A DNA stretch of 53,678 nucleotides. Source: Kineothrix sp. MSJ-39 (GTDB taxonomy: Bacteria > Bacillota > Clostridia > Lachnospirales > Lachnospiraceae). The stretch covers positions 1 to 53,678 of the forward strand of contig NZ_JAHLPN010000021.1 of the NCBI RefSeq assembly GCF_018917935.1, written 5' to 3'. Under the pieces are notes generated by a model. That model saw nothing but the letters and a program-made list of their open reading frames with translations, searched no databases and was not told where the DNA came from. Positions 34,345 through 40,970 of the stretch are shown here, piece after piece. Numbering within the stretch: position 1 is the stretch's first letter; each line of letters starts with the position of its first letter. The position numbers were made by a program, and so were the translations under genes.

Positions 34345-34635
34345 ATGGGAGTAAATTCAATTGATGCAGAAGATGATCAGTTTGCATATCGTTATGATAC
34401 ACAGCTTCTGATCGACAGAAGAGATGAAGATCTGGATGAGGATGCGATCGCAGACTACATCACAGAACATTTTGAAGGTAACAGCCTGATCGCAGCAGGA
34501 GATGAAGATCTGATCAAGATCCATTTCCATACAAACGAGCCGTGGAAGATCCTGGAATACTGCAATACACTCGGGGAGATCTACGATATTGTTGTAGAGG
34601 ACATGATCAGACAGGCAAACGGAATGCAGGGCTGA
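34345..34635 (+). CDS. Stand-alone domain like the C-terminus of FakA/YloV kinases
   Basis: A 96-residue acidic protein. DLDEDAIADYITEHFEGNSL and LIKIHFHTNEPWKILEYCNT followed by LGEIYDIVVEDMIRQ match the closing part of dihydroxyacetone-kinase-like FakA/YloV proteins (typically ...[28 protein letters not shown]...ENMREQ, quoted from memory). In those proteins this domain supports binding of the fatty-acid carrier FakB. Here there is no kinase part, so the domain stands alone. Start behind CAGGAGG. Followed 15 bases later by an unknown gene. Whether it works with a FakB-like protein elsewhere is unknown. Confidence 0.6.
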   Translation: MGVNSIDAEDDQFAYRYDTQLLIDRRDEDLDEDAIADYITEHFEGNSLIAAGDEDLIKIHFHTNEPWKILEYCNTLGEIYDIVVEDMIRQANGMQG

Positions 34636-34650
34636 CAGAAAGGGCAGAAA

Positions 34651-35103
34651 ATGGAAGCGGATAAGACTGCGTATGATGAAATCTATCTGGAAGACGTCAT
34701 AGATCTTCATACCTTATTGTTTATCAAACTGACTGAGATCACGGAATACGACCTGTGTTCCATGATAGATGTGTATATGCAGCATTCGGAAATCAGAAGA
34801 AAGATGGATGTTGGCAACTGGAGTGCGCTGAATAAGGGATATAAGCAGCTGAAGAACAGTATCGATTTTTCGCTGTGCGCGCCACGAAAGGAAACCATAG
34901 AATGTGATCGTATTTTACTGAACTGGATTGCACAGATGTATGTCCGGCTGCAGTGGAAATATTGCATTTCATCCGCAGAAATAAGCAGGGCAATTCCATC
35001 TGCCCTGCTTATGAGATTGTATGATCCGCTGAGTGAAACCTCTTATAACAACGCCTGTGAGAAATTGTACCACAAATATCTAACGGGATTGCAGCTTCTT
35101 TAA
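34651..35103 (+). CDS. Protein of unknown function
   Basis: A 150-residue soluble, helical protein that I do not recognise. It has an acidic start (MEADKTAYDEIYLEDVIDLH), a middle with four of its cysteines and a probable amphipathic helix (LLNWIAQMYVRLQWKYCISS). Its start is 15 bases after the preceding gene, with AAAGGG upstream, so the two are likely one transcript. Its last 24 bases overlap the end of the convergent gene on the minus strand. Real coding is supported by consistent codon use and the ribosome site only. Confidence 0.6.
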   Translation: MEADKTAYDEIYLEDVIDLHTLLFIKLTEITEYDLCSMIDVYMQHSEIRRKMDVGNWSALNKGYKQLKNSIDFSLCAPRKETIECDRILLNWIAQMYVRLQWKYCISSAEISRAIPSALLMRLYDPLSETSYNNACEKLYHKYLTGLQLL

Positions 35104-36123
35104 GCCGATTTCATATTGGTCATAAAATTCTTCCCCAAGAGAAGCATAGGATTTTATGCCGAATTTAGAATCTGCCATCCAGCCGAGCTTGGGGTGATAT
35201 TGCTTGAATATTTTATCCTTTAGAAGCTGAGAGGAAAACTGCTGCGTATTTTCATGGAACAGATTGATATTGACGCGTGTTGCGAAGTATCCCCGGTCCA
35301 TGATATTTTCCGCTTCGATATCTTTGGTGACCAGTTCAAAATCTGCACGGTTTAACCGGAACAGATCTTTATTATGTAAAGGATCGACCAGTGTAAACAG
35401 CAGCTGCAGCTGATACCGTTTGATCTTTCCGTTAAGATACAGACCGTCAGACAGCATATGTGGGACACCGACTCCCAAAGGCTGCCTGTTATTGCTCAGG
35501 AACGGAAACAGGGTGTAATCCGCCAGTTTCTTATCCGGATCCACATCCAGGAGAATGCCGCATTCCCCGGTGGTTGTATTGTAATAGGACATTGCGTCTC
35601 TGATCTTTTTCCATTCAAAACCGCTTTTTATGGCATCATCGATCATACGCTCGATGCCTGAAAGCAGTCTGTCCGTTCCCTTGAATTTGGGGATACGGAA
35701 ATATTTTTTGGGGAAGTCCCAGCAGGACATGCCCTGTTCCAGATCTTCGATCATGGCAAGAAGCCGGTTCCCTTCATCGATCATATTTCCCGCATCATAA
35801 AACGGCACATCGCCGATCTTTTCCAGTTCATTATATAAATAGCCCCTGGCAAATCCGTAGTTTACGATAAAAATATTGTAACAGAAAAGACCGGGCTGTC
35901 CCTGATAGGTATGATGCTTCATCGGATGGATACCGCCGTTCATGGCATCTTCGGACATGAGGTTTTCCACCTGAGGGATCAGCCGCGTGGCAATCGCTTC
36001 TTCCACAAGTCGGTAACTGGCTTTTTCCCGTTCGCAGGCAGTCAGATATCTGCGCACCTGCTGGTCAATGTCCTGCATGGTGAGCCGGACATGGTCATCT
36101 ACAAAAAATGATTTATTTGCCAT
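35080..36123 (-). CDS. Conserved protein of unknown function
   Basis: A 347-residue protein without signal peptide or membrane segment; I cannot assign a family. It begins MANKSFFVDDHVRLTMQDID, with mixed alpha/beta character and many aromatic residues, and has a notable middle stretch YYNTTTGECGILLDVDPDKK (about 195-214). Start taken at the ATG at 36123 behind AAAGGAG; a frame continuation to 36165 has no support. It ends by overlapping the convergent gene at its left. Monocistronic between two opposite-strand genes. Confidence 0.65.
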   Translation of the reverse strand: MANKSFFVDDHVRLTMQDIDQQVRRYLTACEREKASYRLVEEAIATRLIPQVENLMSEDAMNGGIHPMKHHTYQGQPGLFCYNIFIVNYGFARGYLYNELEKIGDVPFYDAGNMIDEGNRLLAMIEDLEQGMSCWDFPKKYFRIPKFKGTDRLLSGIERMIDDAIKSGFEWKKIRDAMSYYNTTTGECGILLDVDPDKKLADYTLFPFLSNNRQPLGVGVPHMLSDGLYLNGKIKRYQLQLLFTLVDPLHNKDLFRLNRADFELVTKDIEAENIMDRGYFATRVNINLFHENTQQFSSQLLKDKIFKQYHPKLGWMADSKFGIKSYASLGEEFYDQYEIGLKKLQSR

Positions 36124-36268
36124 AAGCAATCTCCTTTTTATACAGTCATATCTTGAGTGTAGCATGGTTTTTTCATGTCTGCAATGGAGCAGTGGTTGAA
36201 AGGGAAAGGATTGTGGAAAGGCACGATATCATGTATATTGGTAGAGAAGACAAAGAGGGAGGAAAACG

Positions 36269-36598
36269 ATGGAATACCTGTATAAAATTACGGTGGAAAT
36301 TGATGATGATATGGTGCACCGTCTGGGGCAGCATGATCCTGATGCGGTTTATGAAACTGTGCGGCAGGCTTTTTTAAGCTGCGATTTTCAGGAAAGGACA
36401 GAAGCCGGCGGACAGATGGTCTTTACGATCGGCGATGATAAGGATTCTTTCAGCAATGTCGGGATCGCGGCAAATGCCCTCTATGATTCGTGGCTTGGCA
36501 GGTATCTGAAAAAGATGGAATGGTATGATGCCGATGATGACAGCGTGGAAGATATCCTGAAAGAGATCGGGGAATTTGATGATACTTACGGAAAATGA
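36269..36598 (+). CDS. Small acidic protein of unknown function
   Basis: A 109-residue soluble protein starting MEYLYKITVEIDDDMVHRLG, with an overall alpha/beta pattern and an acidic C-terminus (DADDDSVEDILKEIGEFDD). No family recognised. AGAGGGAGG precedes the ATG. The gene is followed 4 bases later by a strong two-way terminator shared with the convergent FKBP gene. Confidence 0.6.
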   Translation: MEYLYKITVEIDDDMVHRLGQHDPDAVYETVRQAFLSCDFQERTEAGGQMVFTIGDDKDSFSNVGIAANALYDSWLGRYLKKMEWYDADDDSVEDILKEIGEFDDTYGK

Positions 36599-36602
36599 AA
36601 AA

Positions 36603-36643
36603 CCCCGGGCAGATGCTGCTTAGCTGCATCTGCCCGGGGTTTG
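36603..36643. terminator. Bidirectional terminator
   Basis: CCCCGGGCAGATGC (36603-36616) and GCATCTGCCCGGGG (36626-36639) form a perfect 14-pair stem, with AAAA to the left and TTT to the right, ending both the small acidic gene and the convergent FKBP gene. Confidence 0.9.
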
Positions 36644-36659
36644 TGATAGGGCACATTCC

Positions 36660-37085
36660 TTATTCTACAGAAACAAGTTCAATTTTGAAGTTCAGTTCTT
36701 TGCCCGCCATTTCATGGTTGGCATCGAGCGTGATATGGGTATCGTCTTTAGCTGTCACGGTAACAGGGAAAGACTGCCCGGTTGGTGTGGATAAATAAAC
36801 ATGCTCGCCGACAGATAAGCCTTCTGCGCCCGGTAACTGACCAAGCTCCAGTGTGACGATATTCTGCGGATCCGGCATTCCGTATGCTTCCTCCGGCATT
36901 AAATGGATATCAATGATCTGTCCGATCTCCATTTCTTTTACGGCTTCATCAAAGCCTTTGATCATCATGCCTGCACCACAGACAAATTCCAGCGGCTCGC
37001 CGCGGTCATAGGATGAATCAAATTTTTCTCCGCTGTTAAAAGTACCTGTGTAATGTACCTTACATTTCTTTCCTACATTGCTCAT
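36660..37085 (-). CDS. FKBP-type peptidyl-prolyl isomerase, SlyD-like
   Basis: Cytoplasmic prolyl isomerase and chaperone. The 141-residue protein has the split FKBP domain with the inserted IF/flap domain typical of SlyD: KCKVHYTGTFNSGEKFDSSY, then FVCGAGMMIKGFDEAVKEME, MPEEAYGMPDPQNIVTLE and the closing LDANHEMAGKELNFKIELV. The His-rich metal-binding tail of Escherichia coli SlyD is absent. Start at the ATG at 37085 behind CGGAGG. It lies 14 bases after the HxlR-type regulator gene on the same strand, so both form one operon. Confidence 0.93.
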   Translation of the reverse strand: MSNVGKKCKVHYTGTFNSGEKFDSSYDRGEPLEFVCGAGMMIKGFDEAVKEMEIGQIIDIHLMPEEAYGMPDPQNIVTLELGQLPGAEGLSVGEHVYLSTPTGQSFPVTVTAKDDTHITLDANHEMAGKELNFKIELVSVE

Positions 37086-37099
37086 AGTTGTCCTCCGTT

Positions 37100-37420
37100 T
37101 TACATATTTTTGTAAGCATTGCCCCACGCGACCATGGAATCCAGGATCGGTTTTAAGGTTTTTCCGAGATCGCTTAATGCATATTCCACTCTGGGCGGAA
37201 CCTCCGGGTAAACCGTCCGGGTGATCAGTCCGTCCTCTTCCATGGAACGCAGACTGTCGGTCAGCACCTTCTGGCTGATCCCGTCCAGATCCTTTCGCAG
37301 CTCGTTAAAACGCCATGGTCTCTGTAACAGATTTCTTATAATAAGTAACTTCCATTTGCTTCCAATCAAAGCAACGGTAGTAGCAACCGGGCATTCCGGC
37401 AATTCTTCTTTTGTCAGCAT
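37100..37420 (-). CDS. HxlR-family transcriptional regulator
   Basis: A 106-residue winged-helix regulator of the HxlR (YodB/HypR-like) group. It shows ECPVATTVALIGSKWKLLII with the conserved N-terminal Cys (residue 10) that serves as a thiol switch in several relatives, then RPWRFNELRKDLDGISQKVL, the recognition region, and DGLITRTVYPEVPPRVEYAL, the wing. AAGGAG precedes the ATG. It is divergent from the ACGX peptide operon, and the 217-base intergenic region contains two palindromes. Control of that operon and of its own operon by disulfide or quinone stress is inferred. Confidence 0.9.
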   Translation of the reverse strand: MLTKEELPECPVATTVALIGSKWKLLIIRNLLQRPWRFNELRKDLDGISQKVLTDSLRSMEEDGLITRTVYPEVPPRVEYALSDLGKTLKPILDSMVAWGNAYKNM

Positions 37421-37455
37421 ATAATCAGCTCCTTATATTAGATTCTTTTTGCGTG

Positions 37456-37579
37456 TTACATCAGATTATAATGTAATATCCCAAATCCTGTCAATCGGAT
37501 CTGGCATACCCGGTTACTTTTTTGTGACTATGTAATAAAAAAGTGCGTACTTTTTCTGCGGCATCACATTTGCTATCCT
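37456..37579. promoter_or_regulatory. Divergent control region between hxlR-type and ACGX operons
   Basis: TTACAT (37456-37461) and ATGTAA (37471-37476), spacer 9, form one palindrome near the hxlR side. AAAAAGT-GCGT-ACTTTTT (37538-37555) is a perfect 18-base palindrome; it overlaps the -35 position of the likely ACGX promoter, whose extended -10 is TGC-TATCCT (37571-37579). HxlR-type proteins bind similar GTAC-centred palindromes, so these are the candidate operators. No terminator is seen. Confidence 0.5.
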
Positions 37580-37637
37580 GAACTTGCAACAAGGGCAGAG
37601 CCCAAAGAAATCATTTCATTTACAGGAGGTAACGAAA

Positions 37638-37826
37638 ATGGCACTTTCAAACATTTTTGGATGGAACAAAGAAGATGACAAGCAGAAGTCTGCAGCATGC
37701 GGAACAGCATGCGGGGCAGCAGCACCGGAAGAAAAATCTGCAGCATGCGGAACCGCATGTGGAGCAGCAGCACCGGAAGAAAAACCTGCAGCATGTGGTA
37801 CAGCCTGCGGCGCATCTGACAAGTAA
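37638..37826 (+). CDS. ACGX-repeat RiPP-like precursor peptide
   Basis: A 62-residue peptide: a 17-residue leader-like part (MALSNIFGWNKEDDKQK) followed by SAACGTACGAAAPEEK (residues 18-33), the same 16 residues again (34-49) and PAACGTACGASDK (50-62). The six cysteines all sit in A-C-G-T or A-C-G-A units. I recall a TIGRFAM/NCBIfam pair named for an ACGX system in which such a repeat peptide is encoded beside a radical SAM/SPASM enzyme; the enzyme follows here 28 bases downstream. Hence a ribosomally made, post-translationally modified peptide, with modification probably on the cysteines. Excellent AGGAGGT ribosome site. The longer frame from 37584 has none. Confidence 0.85.
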   Translation: MALSNIFGWNKEDDKQKSAACGTACGAAAPEEKSAACGTACGAAAPEEKPAACGTACGASDK

Positions 37827-37854
37827 GAAGTGACAGAAGGAAGGAGCGGATAGG

Positions 37855-38916
37855 ATGCAACAGTATTTTTCATTTCAGTGGCATATTACAGATGAATGCG
37901 ATCAACGCTGCAAGCACTGCTATATCTTTTCGGGAGAGGGCTGCACACAGCTGAAGAGCATGACATATACACAAATGCAGGAGGTCATCGCAAATTGTGA
38001 GGATTTCTGTCAGGTATATCACAGACAGCCGTATTTCTATATTACAGGCGGAGATCCTATCCTGCATCCTGACTTCTGGAAGCTTCTGGTTCTTTTAAAA
38101 AGCAAACAGATTCCGTTTACACTGATGGGCAATCCCTTCCATCTGAATGATGAGATCTGTAGGATGCTGAAAGCCTGCGGCTGTGAGAAATACCAGATGT
38201 CGCTGGACGGAATGGAAAAGACGCATGACTGGTTCCGTAAACCGGGCAGTTTTGCGGAGACAATAGAAAAGATCGGATGCCTGAACCGGGCAGGCATAAA
38301 GAGCATTATCATGAGCACGGTTTCTAAGACAAATATCGAGGAAATCCCGGCCATCATCGATGCGGTGGTACAGGCAGAGGCGACCGTATTTGCGTTCTCC
38401 CGCTATGTACCGACAGGCGGTGAAGTGGATACAAGCATGACCCCACAGGAGTACAGAAAACTTCTGGAGATCTGTGACAAAAAATACAAGGCTTATGAGG
38501 CAGCGGGCTGTAAAACCTATTTTAACAAAAAAGATCATTTATGGACGCTGTATGAATACGAAACAGGACAGTTCAAACTGCCGTCTGCCACAGAAAAGGG
38601 CATGATCTATGGCGGCTGTAACTGTGGCAACTGTCATATCACGATCTCCTCAAACGGAGATGTGATGGCGTGCAGACGTGTGACAGACAGCAAGGTAACA
38701 AATATATTTGAAGACAGACTGGCAGATGTGTGGCTCAGTCAGATGGAGCAGTACAGAAACTATGATGCCTTTACAAAATGCAGCAAGTGTGAGCTGAAAG
38801 CATGGTGCAGAGGCTGCCCAGCGGTGGCAAACGGTACAAATGGCAGCTTTTACAGCGCAGATCCGCAGTGCTGGAAGCAGAAAAACGATATTACGGGGGA
38901 GGAACTGGCATGTTAA
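37855..38916 (+). CDS. Radical SAM/SPASM peptide-modifying enzyme (ACGX system)
   Basis: Predicted to modify the ACGX peptide by radical chemistry. The 353-residue enzyme has the SAM-binding 4Fe-4S motif ECDQRCKHCYIF (C-x3-C-x2-C, residues 15, 19 and 22), the GGDP motif in YITGGDPILHPDFWK, and a C-terminal SPASM region (about 255-345) with CNCGNCHITISSNGDVMACR and CSKCELKAWCRGCP plus a final Cys in DPQCWK; this would hold auxiliary iron-sulfur clusters. No separate RRE domain gene is seen. Related maturases form thioether or carbon-carbon links; the product here is unknown. GGAAGGAGCGG precedes the ATG. Its stop overlaps the next start by 7 bases. Confidence 0.93.
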   Translation: MQQYFSFQWHITDECDQRCKHCYIFSGEGCTQLKSMTYTQMQEVIANCEDFCQVYHRQPYFYITGGDPILHPDFWKLLVLLKSKQIPFTLMGNPFHLNDEICRMLKACGCEKYQMSLDGMEKTHDWFRKPGSFAETIEKIGCLNRAGIKSIIMSTVSKTNIEEIPAIIDAVVQAEATVFAFSRYVPTGGEVDTSMTPQEYRKLLEICDKKYKAYEAAGCKTYFNKKDHLWTLYEYETGQFKLPSATEKGMIYGGCNCGNCHITISSNGDVMACRRVTDSKVTNIFEDRLADVWLSQMEQYRNYDAFTKCSKCELKAWCRGCPAVANGTNGSFYSADPQCWKQKNDITGEELAC

Positions 38917-39488
38917 TGGATCTTATTAAAAACAGACACTCGATCCGAAAATACACGGACAGACAGATCAGCAGAGAAGATCTGGAAAAGATTTTGGAAG
39001 CTGGCAGCTTTGCACCGAATGCGGGCGGCGGACAGCGCAGCATGATGGTTGCGGTCCATGATAAGGAACTGACGACCAAAATCGGACAGATGAATCTGGC
39101 AAAGTTTGACCGGATGCATCTGGCGGGTAATTTTGTGTCAAAAGAGCAGCCGAGTACGATCGATGATCCGACGATCAAAAATGGATTTTATGATGCACCG
39201 ACGGTTGTCTGTGTGTTCTGTCAGGATAATTTTTTGTTTAAAACGGCAGATGCTTTTTGCATGATGGAAAATATGCTGCTGCAGGCAACAGAGCTTGGCA
39301 TTGCATCCTGCATCATTTCAAGAGGATATGAAACCTTTGATTCGCCGGAAGGCAGGCAGTTGATGGAAGCATGGGAAGTACCGCAGGGGTATACGTGTCA
39401 GGGATTTGTGATCCTGGGATATATCAACGGAGAGCAGCCACAGAGTAAGCCCAGAAAACCGGGCAGAGTTAAGATCATAGAAGCGTAA
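38910..39488 (+). CDS. Nitroreductase-family flavoprotein
   Basis: FMN-dependent oxidoreductase of 192 residues. The N-terminus MDLIKNRHSIRKYTDRQISR and EAGSFAPNAGGGQRSMM are the FMN-binding parts, and the end (GYINGEQPQSKPRKPGRVKI) is typical of the family; SKEQ-type and LGIASCIISRGYE segments follow in order. In peptide systems such enzymes can oxidise azolines or reduce intermediates; no cyclodehydratase is present, so redox assistance to the radical SAM step is more likely. Start at the ATG at 38910 behind GGGGGAGG, overlapping the end of the radical SAM gene; an in-frame ATG at 38916 is the alternative. Same operon. Confidence 0.88.
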   Translation: MLMDLIKNRHSIRKYTDRQISREDLEKILEAGSFAPNAGGGQRSMMVAVHDKELTTKIGQMNLAKFDRMHLAGNFVSKEQPSTIDDPTIKNGFYDAPTVVCVFCQDNFLFKTADAFCMMENMLLQATELGIASCIISRGYETFDSPEGRQLMEAWEVPQGYTCQGFVILGYINGEQPQSKPRKPGRVKIIEA

Positions 39489-39526
39489 TGAAAGACGCAG
39501 CAGCAAGCGGGAAAGGTGGAAACAAT

Positions 39527-40141
39527 ATGGATTTGGCAACATGTTTTAAGAAAATGGAGCTTGTGGGGGTACTTGCATTTGCAACGGTAGACAGTGAAGG
39601 AGCACCACAGATCCGCAATATCAGTGCGATACATTATGAACCGGATGCACTGTATTTTTTCACAGCGAGAGGCAAGAATTTCTGCAGGGAGCTGCAGGCA
39701 GATGGCAGAGTCCAGATCCTGTGTTATACCAAATACAAGGAAATGATACGGCTTTCCGGTAAAGCGGTGGCAGTGGCGGATGCGGAGCAGGCAAAGTGGC
39801 GTGACAGGATCTTTGCGGAGCAGCCGTATCTTGCCAATGTCTATCCGGGAGATACCAGAGAGATCGGCATTGTATTTTGCATCAGCACGGGGCAGGTCGA
39901 ATATTTTAATCTTGGTGTCAATCCGATTTTCAGAGAGACATATATGCTGGGAAATGCTACACTGGAGCCAAAGGGATATTTCATAACGGATGCCTGCATC
40001 GGCTGTGGAATGTGTCAGAAAAGCTGCCCGCAGAGATGTATTACGGCAGGCAAGCCGTATCAGATCCGGCAGGAGCATTGTCTGCACTGCGGAAGCTGCT
40101 ATGAAAAGTGTCCGGTAAAAGCAGTAGAAAGAAGAGGATAA
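39527..40141 (+). CDS. Pyridoxamine-oxidase-like flavin protein with two 4Fe-4S clusters
   Basis: A 204-residue fusion. Residues about 1-130 are a pyridoxamine 5'-phosphate oxidase-like (PPOX) split barrel that binds FMN (GVLAFATVDSEGAPQIRNIS, YFFTARGKNFCRELQADG). Residues 155-200 are a diferredoxin with ACIGCGMCQKSCP and HCLHCGSCYEKCP, two classic CxxCxxCxxxCP sites. It can thus pass electrons between flavin and iron-sulfur clusters and may supply the radical SAM enzyme or the nitroreductase. Start at the ATG at 39527 with AAAGGTGG; an ATG at 39488 overlaps the previous gene. The next gene starts 1 base after its stop. Confidence 0.88.
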   Translation: MDLATCFKKMELVGVLAFATVDSEGAPQIRNISAIHYEPDALYFFTARGKNFCRELQADGRVQILCYTKYKEMIRLSGKAVAVADAEQAKWRDRIFAEQPYLANVYPGDTREIGIVFCISTGQVEYFNLGVNPIFRETYMLGNATLEPKGYFITDACIGCGMCQKSCPQRCITAGKPYQIRQEHCLHCGSCYEKCPVKAVERRG

Positions 40142-40142
40142 T

Positions 40143-40958
40143 ATGAACCAGAGTGAAAGACGCAGATATCTGATCAAACGATTATGGGAGGAACAGCCGG
40201 GAGAGCAGGATGTACAGATACCGGCAGAACAGGGGCAGCAGCGTATGTTGCTGCGTTCTCTTATGAATATCAGAATGCCCGGAGAAATCGATGCGGAATT
40301 TCTGACAGTACAGAACGCCTATCTGGCAGAACGCGCGGCAGAGAAAGGAATTGTCACTCTGGCAGATCTGGAACAGCTGCAGGACGATCTTTATATATAC
40401 CGTGGAGATATTACAAGGCTGCAGGTCGGAGCGATCGTTAATGCGGCTAACAGTGGAATGACAGGCTGTTATCAGCCCTGCCATAACTGTATTGATAACT
40501 GTATCCATACTTATGCGGGAGTACAGCTCCGCCTTGCCTGCGCAAAGCTGATGCAAAGACAGGGGCATGAAGAGGCGACCGGACAGGCAAAGATCACACC
40601 TGCTTTTAATCTGCCGTGTGACTATGTGATCCATACAGTAGGACCGATCGTATCGGACAGGCTGACCAAAAGACACGAAGAACTGCTGGCATCCTGCTAT
40701 CGATCCTGTCTGCGGCTGGCAGTGGAAAATAGTATAGAAAGCATTGCGTTCTGCTGTATTTCAACCGGTGTATTTATGTTTCCGAATGAGCGGGCGGCAG
40801 AGATTGCTGTGCAGACAGTGAAGCAGTATAAAAAAGAGACGGGATCGACGGTTAAGGTCGTATTCAATGTATTTCAGGAAAAAGACGAGCGGATTTACAG
40901 AAAGCTGTTGGGCAGAGACCGGAAAAATAAAAGCGGAATATGTGCTACGGAAAGATAG
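40143..40958 (+). CDS. Zinc macrodomain protein (ADP-ribosyl hydrolase type)
   Basis: Predicted to remove ADP-ribose from proteins. The 271-residue protein has an N-terminal helical extension (1-80) and a macrodomain: YRGDITRLQVGAIVNAANSG (about 86-105), the zinc-binding insertion TGCYQPCHNCIDNCIH (about 107-122) characteristic of the Zn-macrodomains paired with SirTM sirtuins, HEEATGQAKITPAFNLP, and CISTGVFMFP near the ribose site. In Staphylococcus and Streptococcus the equivalent protein reverses ADP-ribosylation of a lipoylated GcvH-like carrier. Here it directly follows the flavin/ferredoxin gene and precedes the sirtuin by 12 bases. Confidence 0.92.
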   Translation: MNQSERRRYLIKRLWEEQPGEQDVQIPAEQGQQRMLLRSLMNIRMPGEIDAEFLTVQNAYLAERAAEKGIVTLADLEQLQDDLYIYRGDITRLQVGAIVNAANSGMTGCYQPCHNCIDNCIHTYAGVQLRLACAKLMQRQGHEEATGQAKITPAFNLPCDYVIHTVGPIVSDRLTKRHEELLASCYRSCLRLAVENSIESIAFCCISTGVFMFPNERAAEIAVQTVKQYKKETGSTVKVVFNVFQEKDERIYRKLLGRDRKNKSGICATER

Positions 40959-40970
40959 AAGGAGTGGCGT

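Noticed and set aside
37683-37823. The repeats in the ACGX gene as a CRISPR array or minisatellite
   Set aside because: They are in frame, code for a conserved-looking motif and follow a strong ribosome site; there are no spacers.
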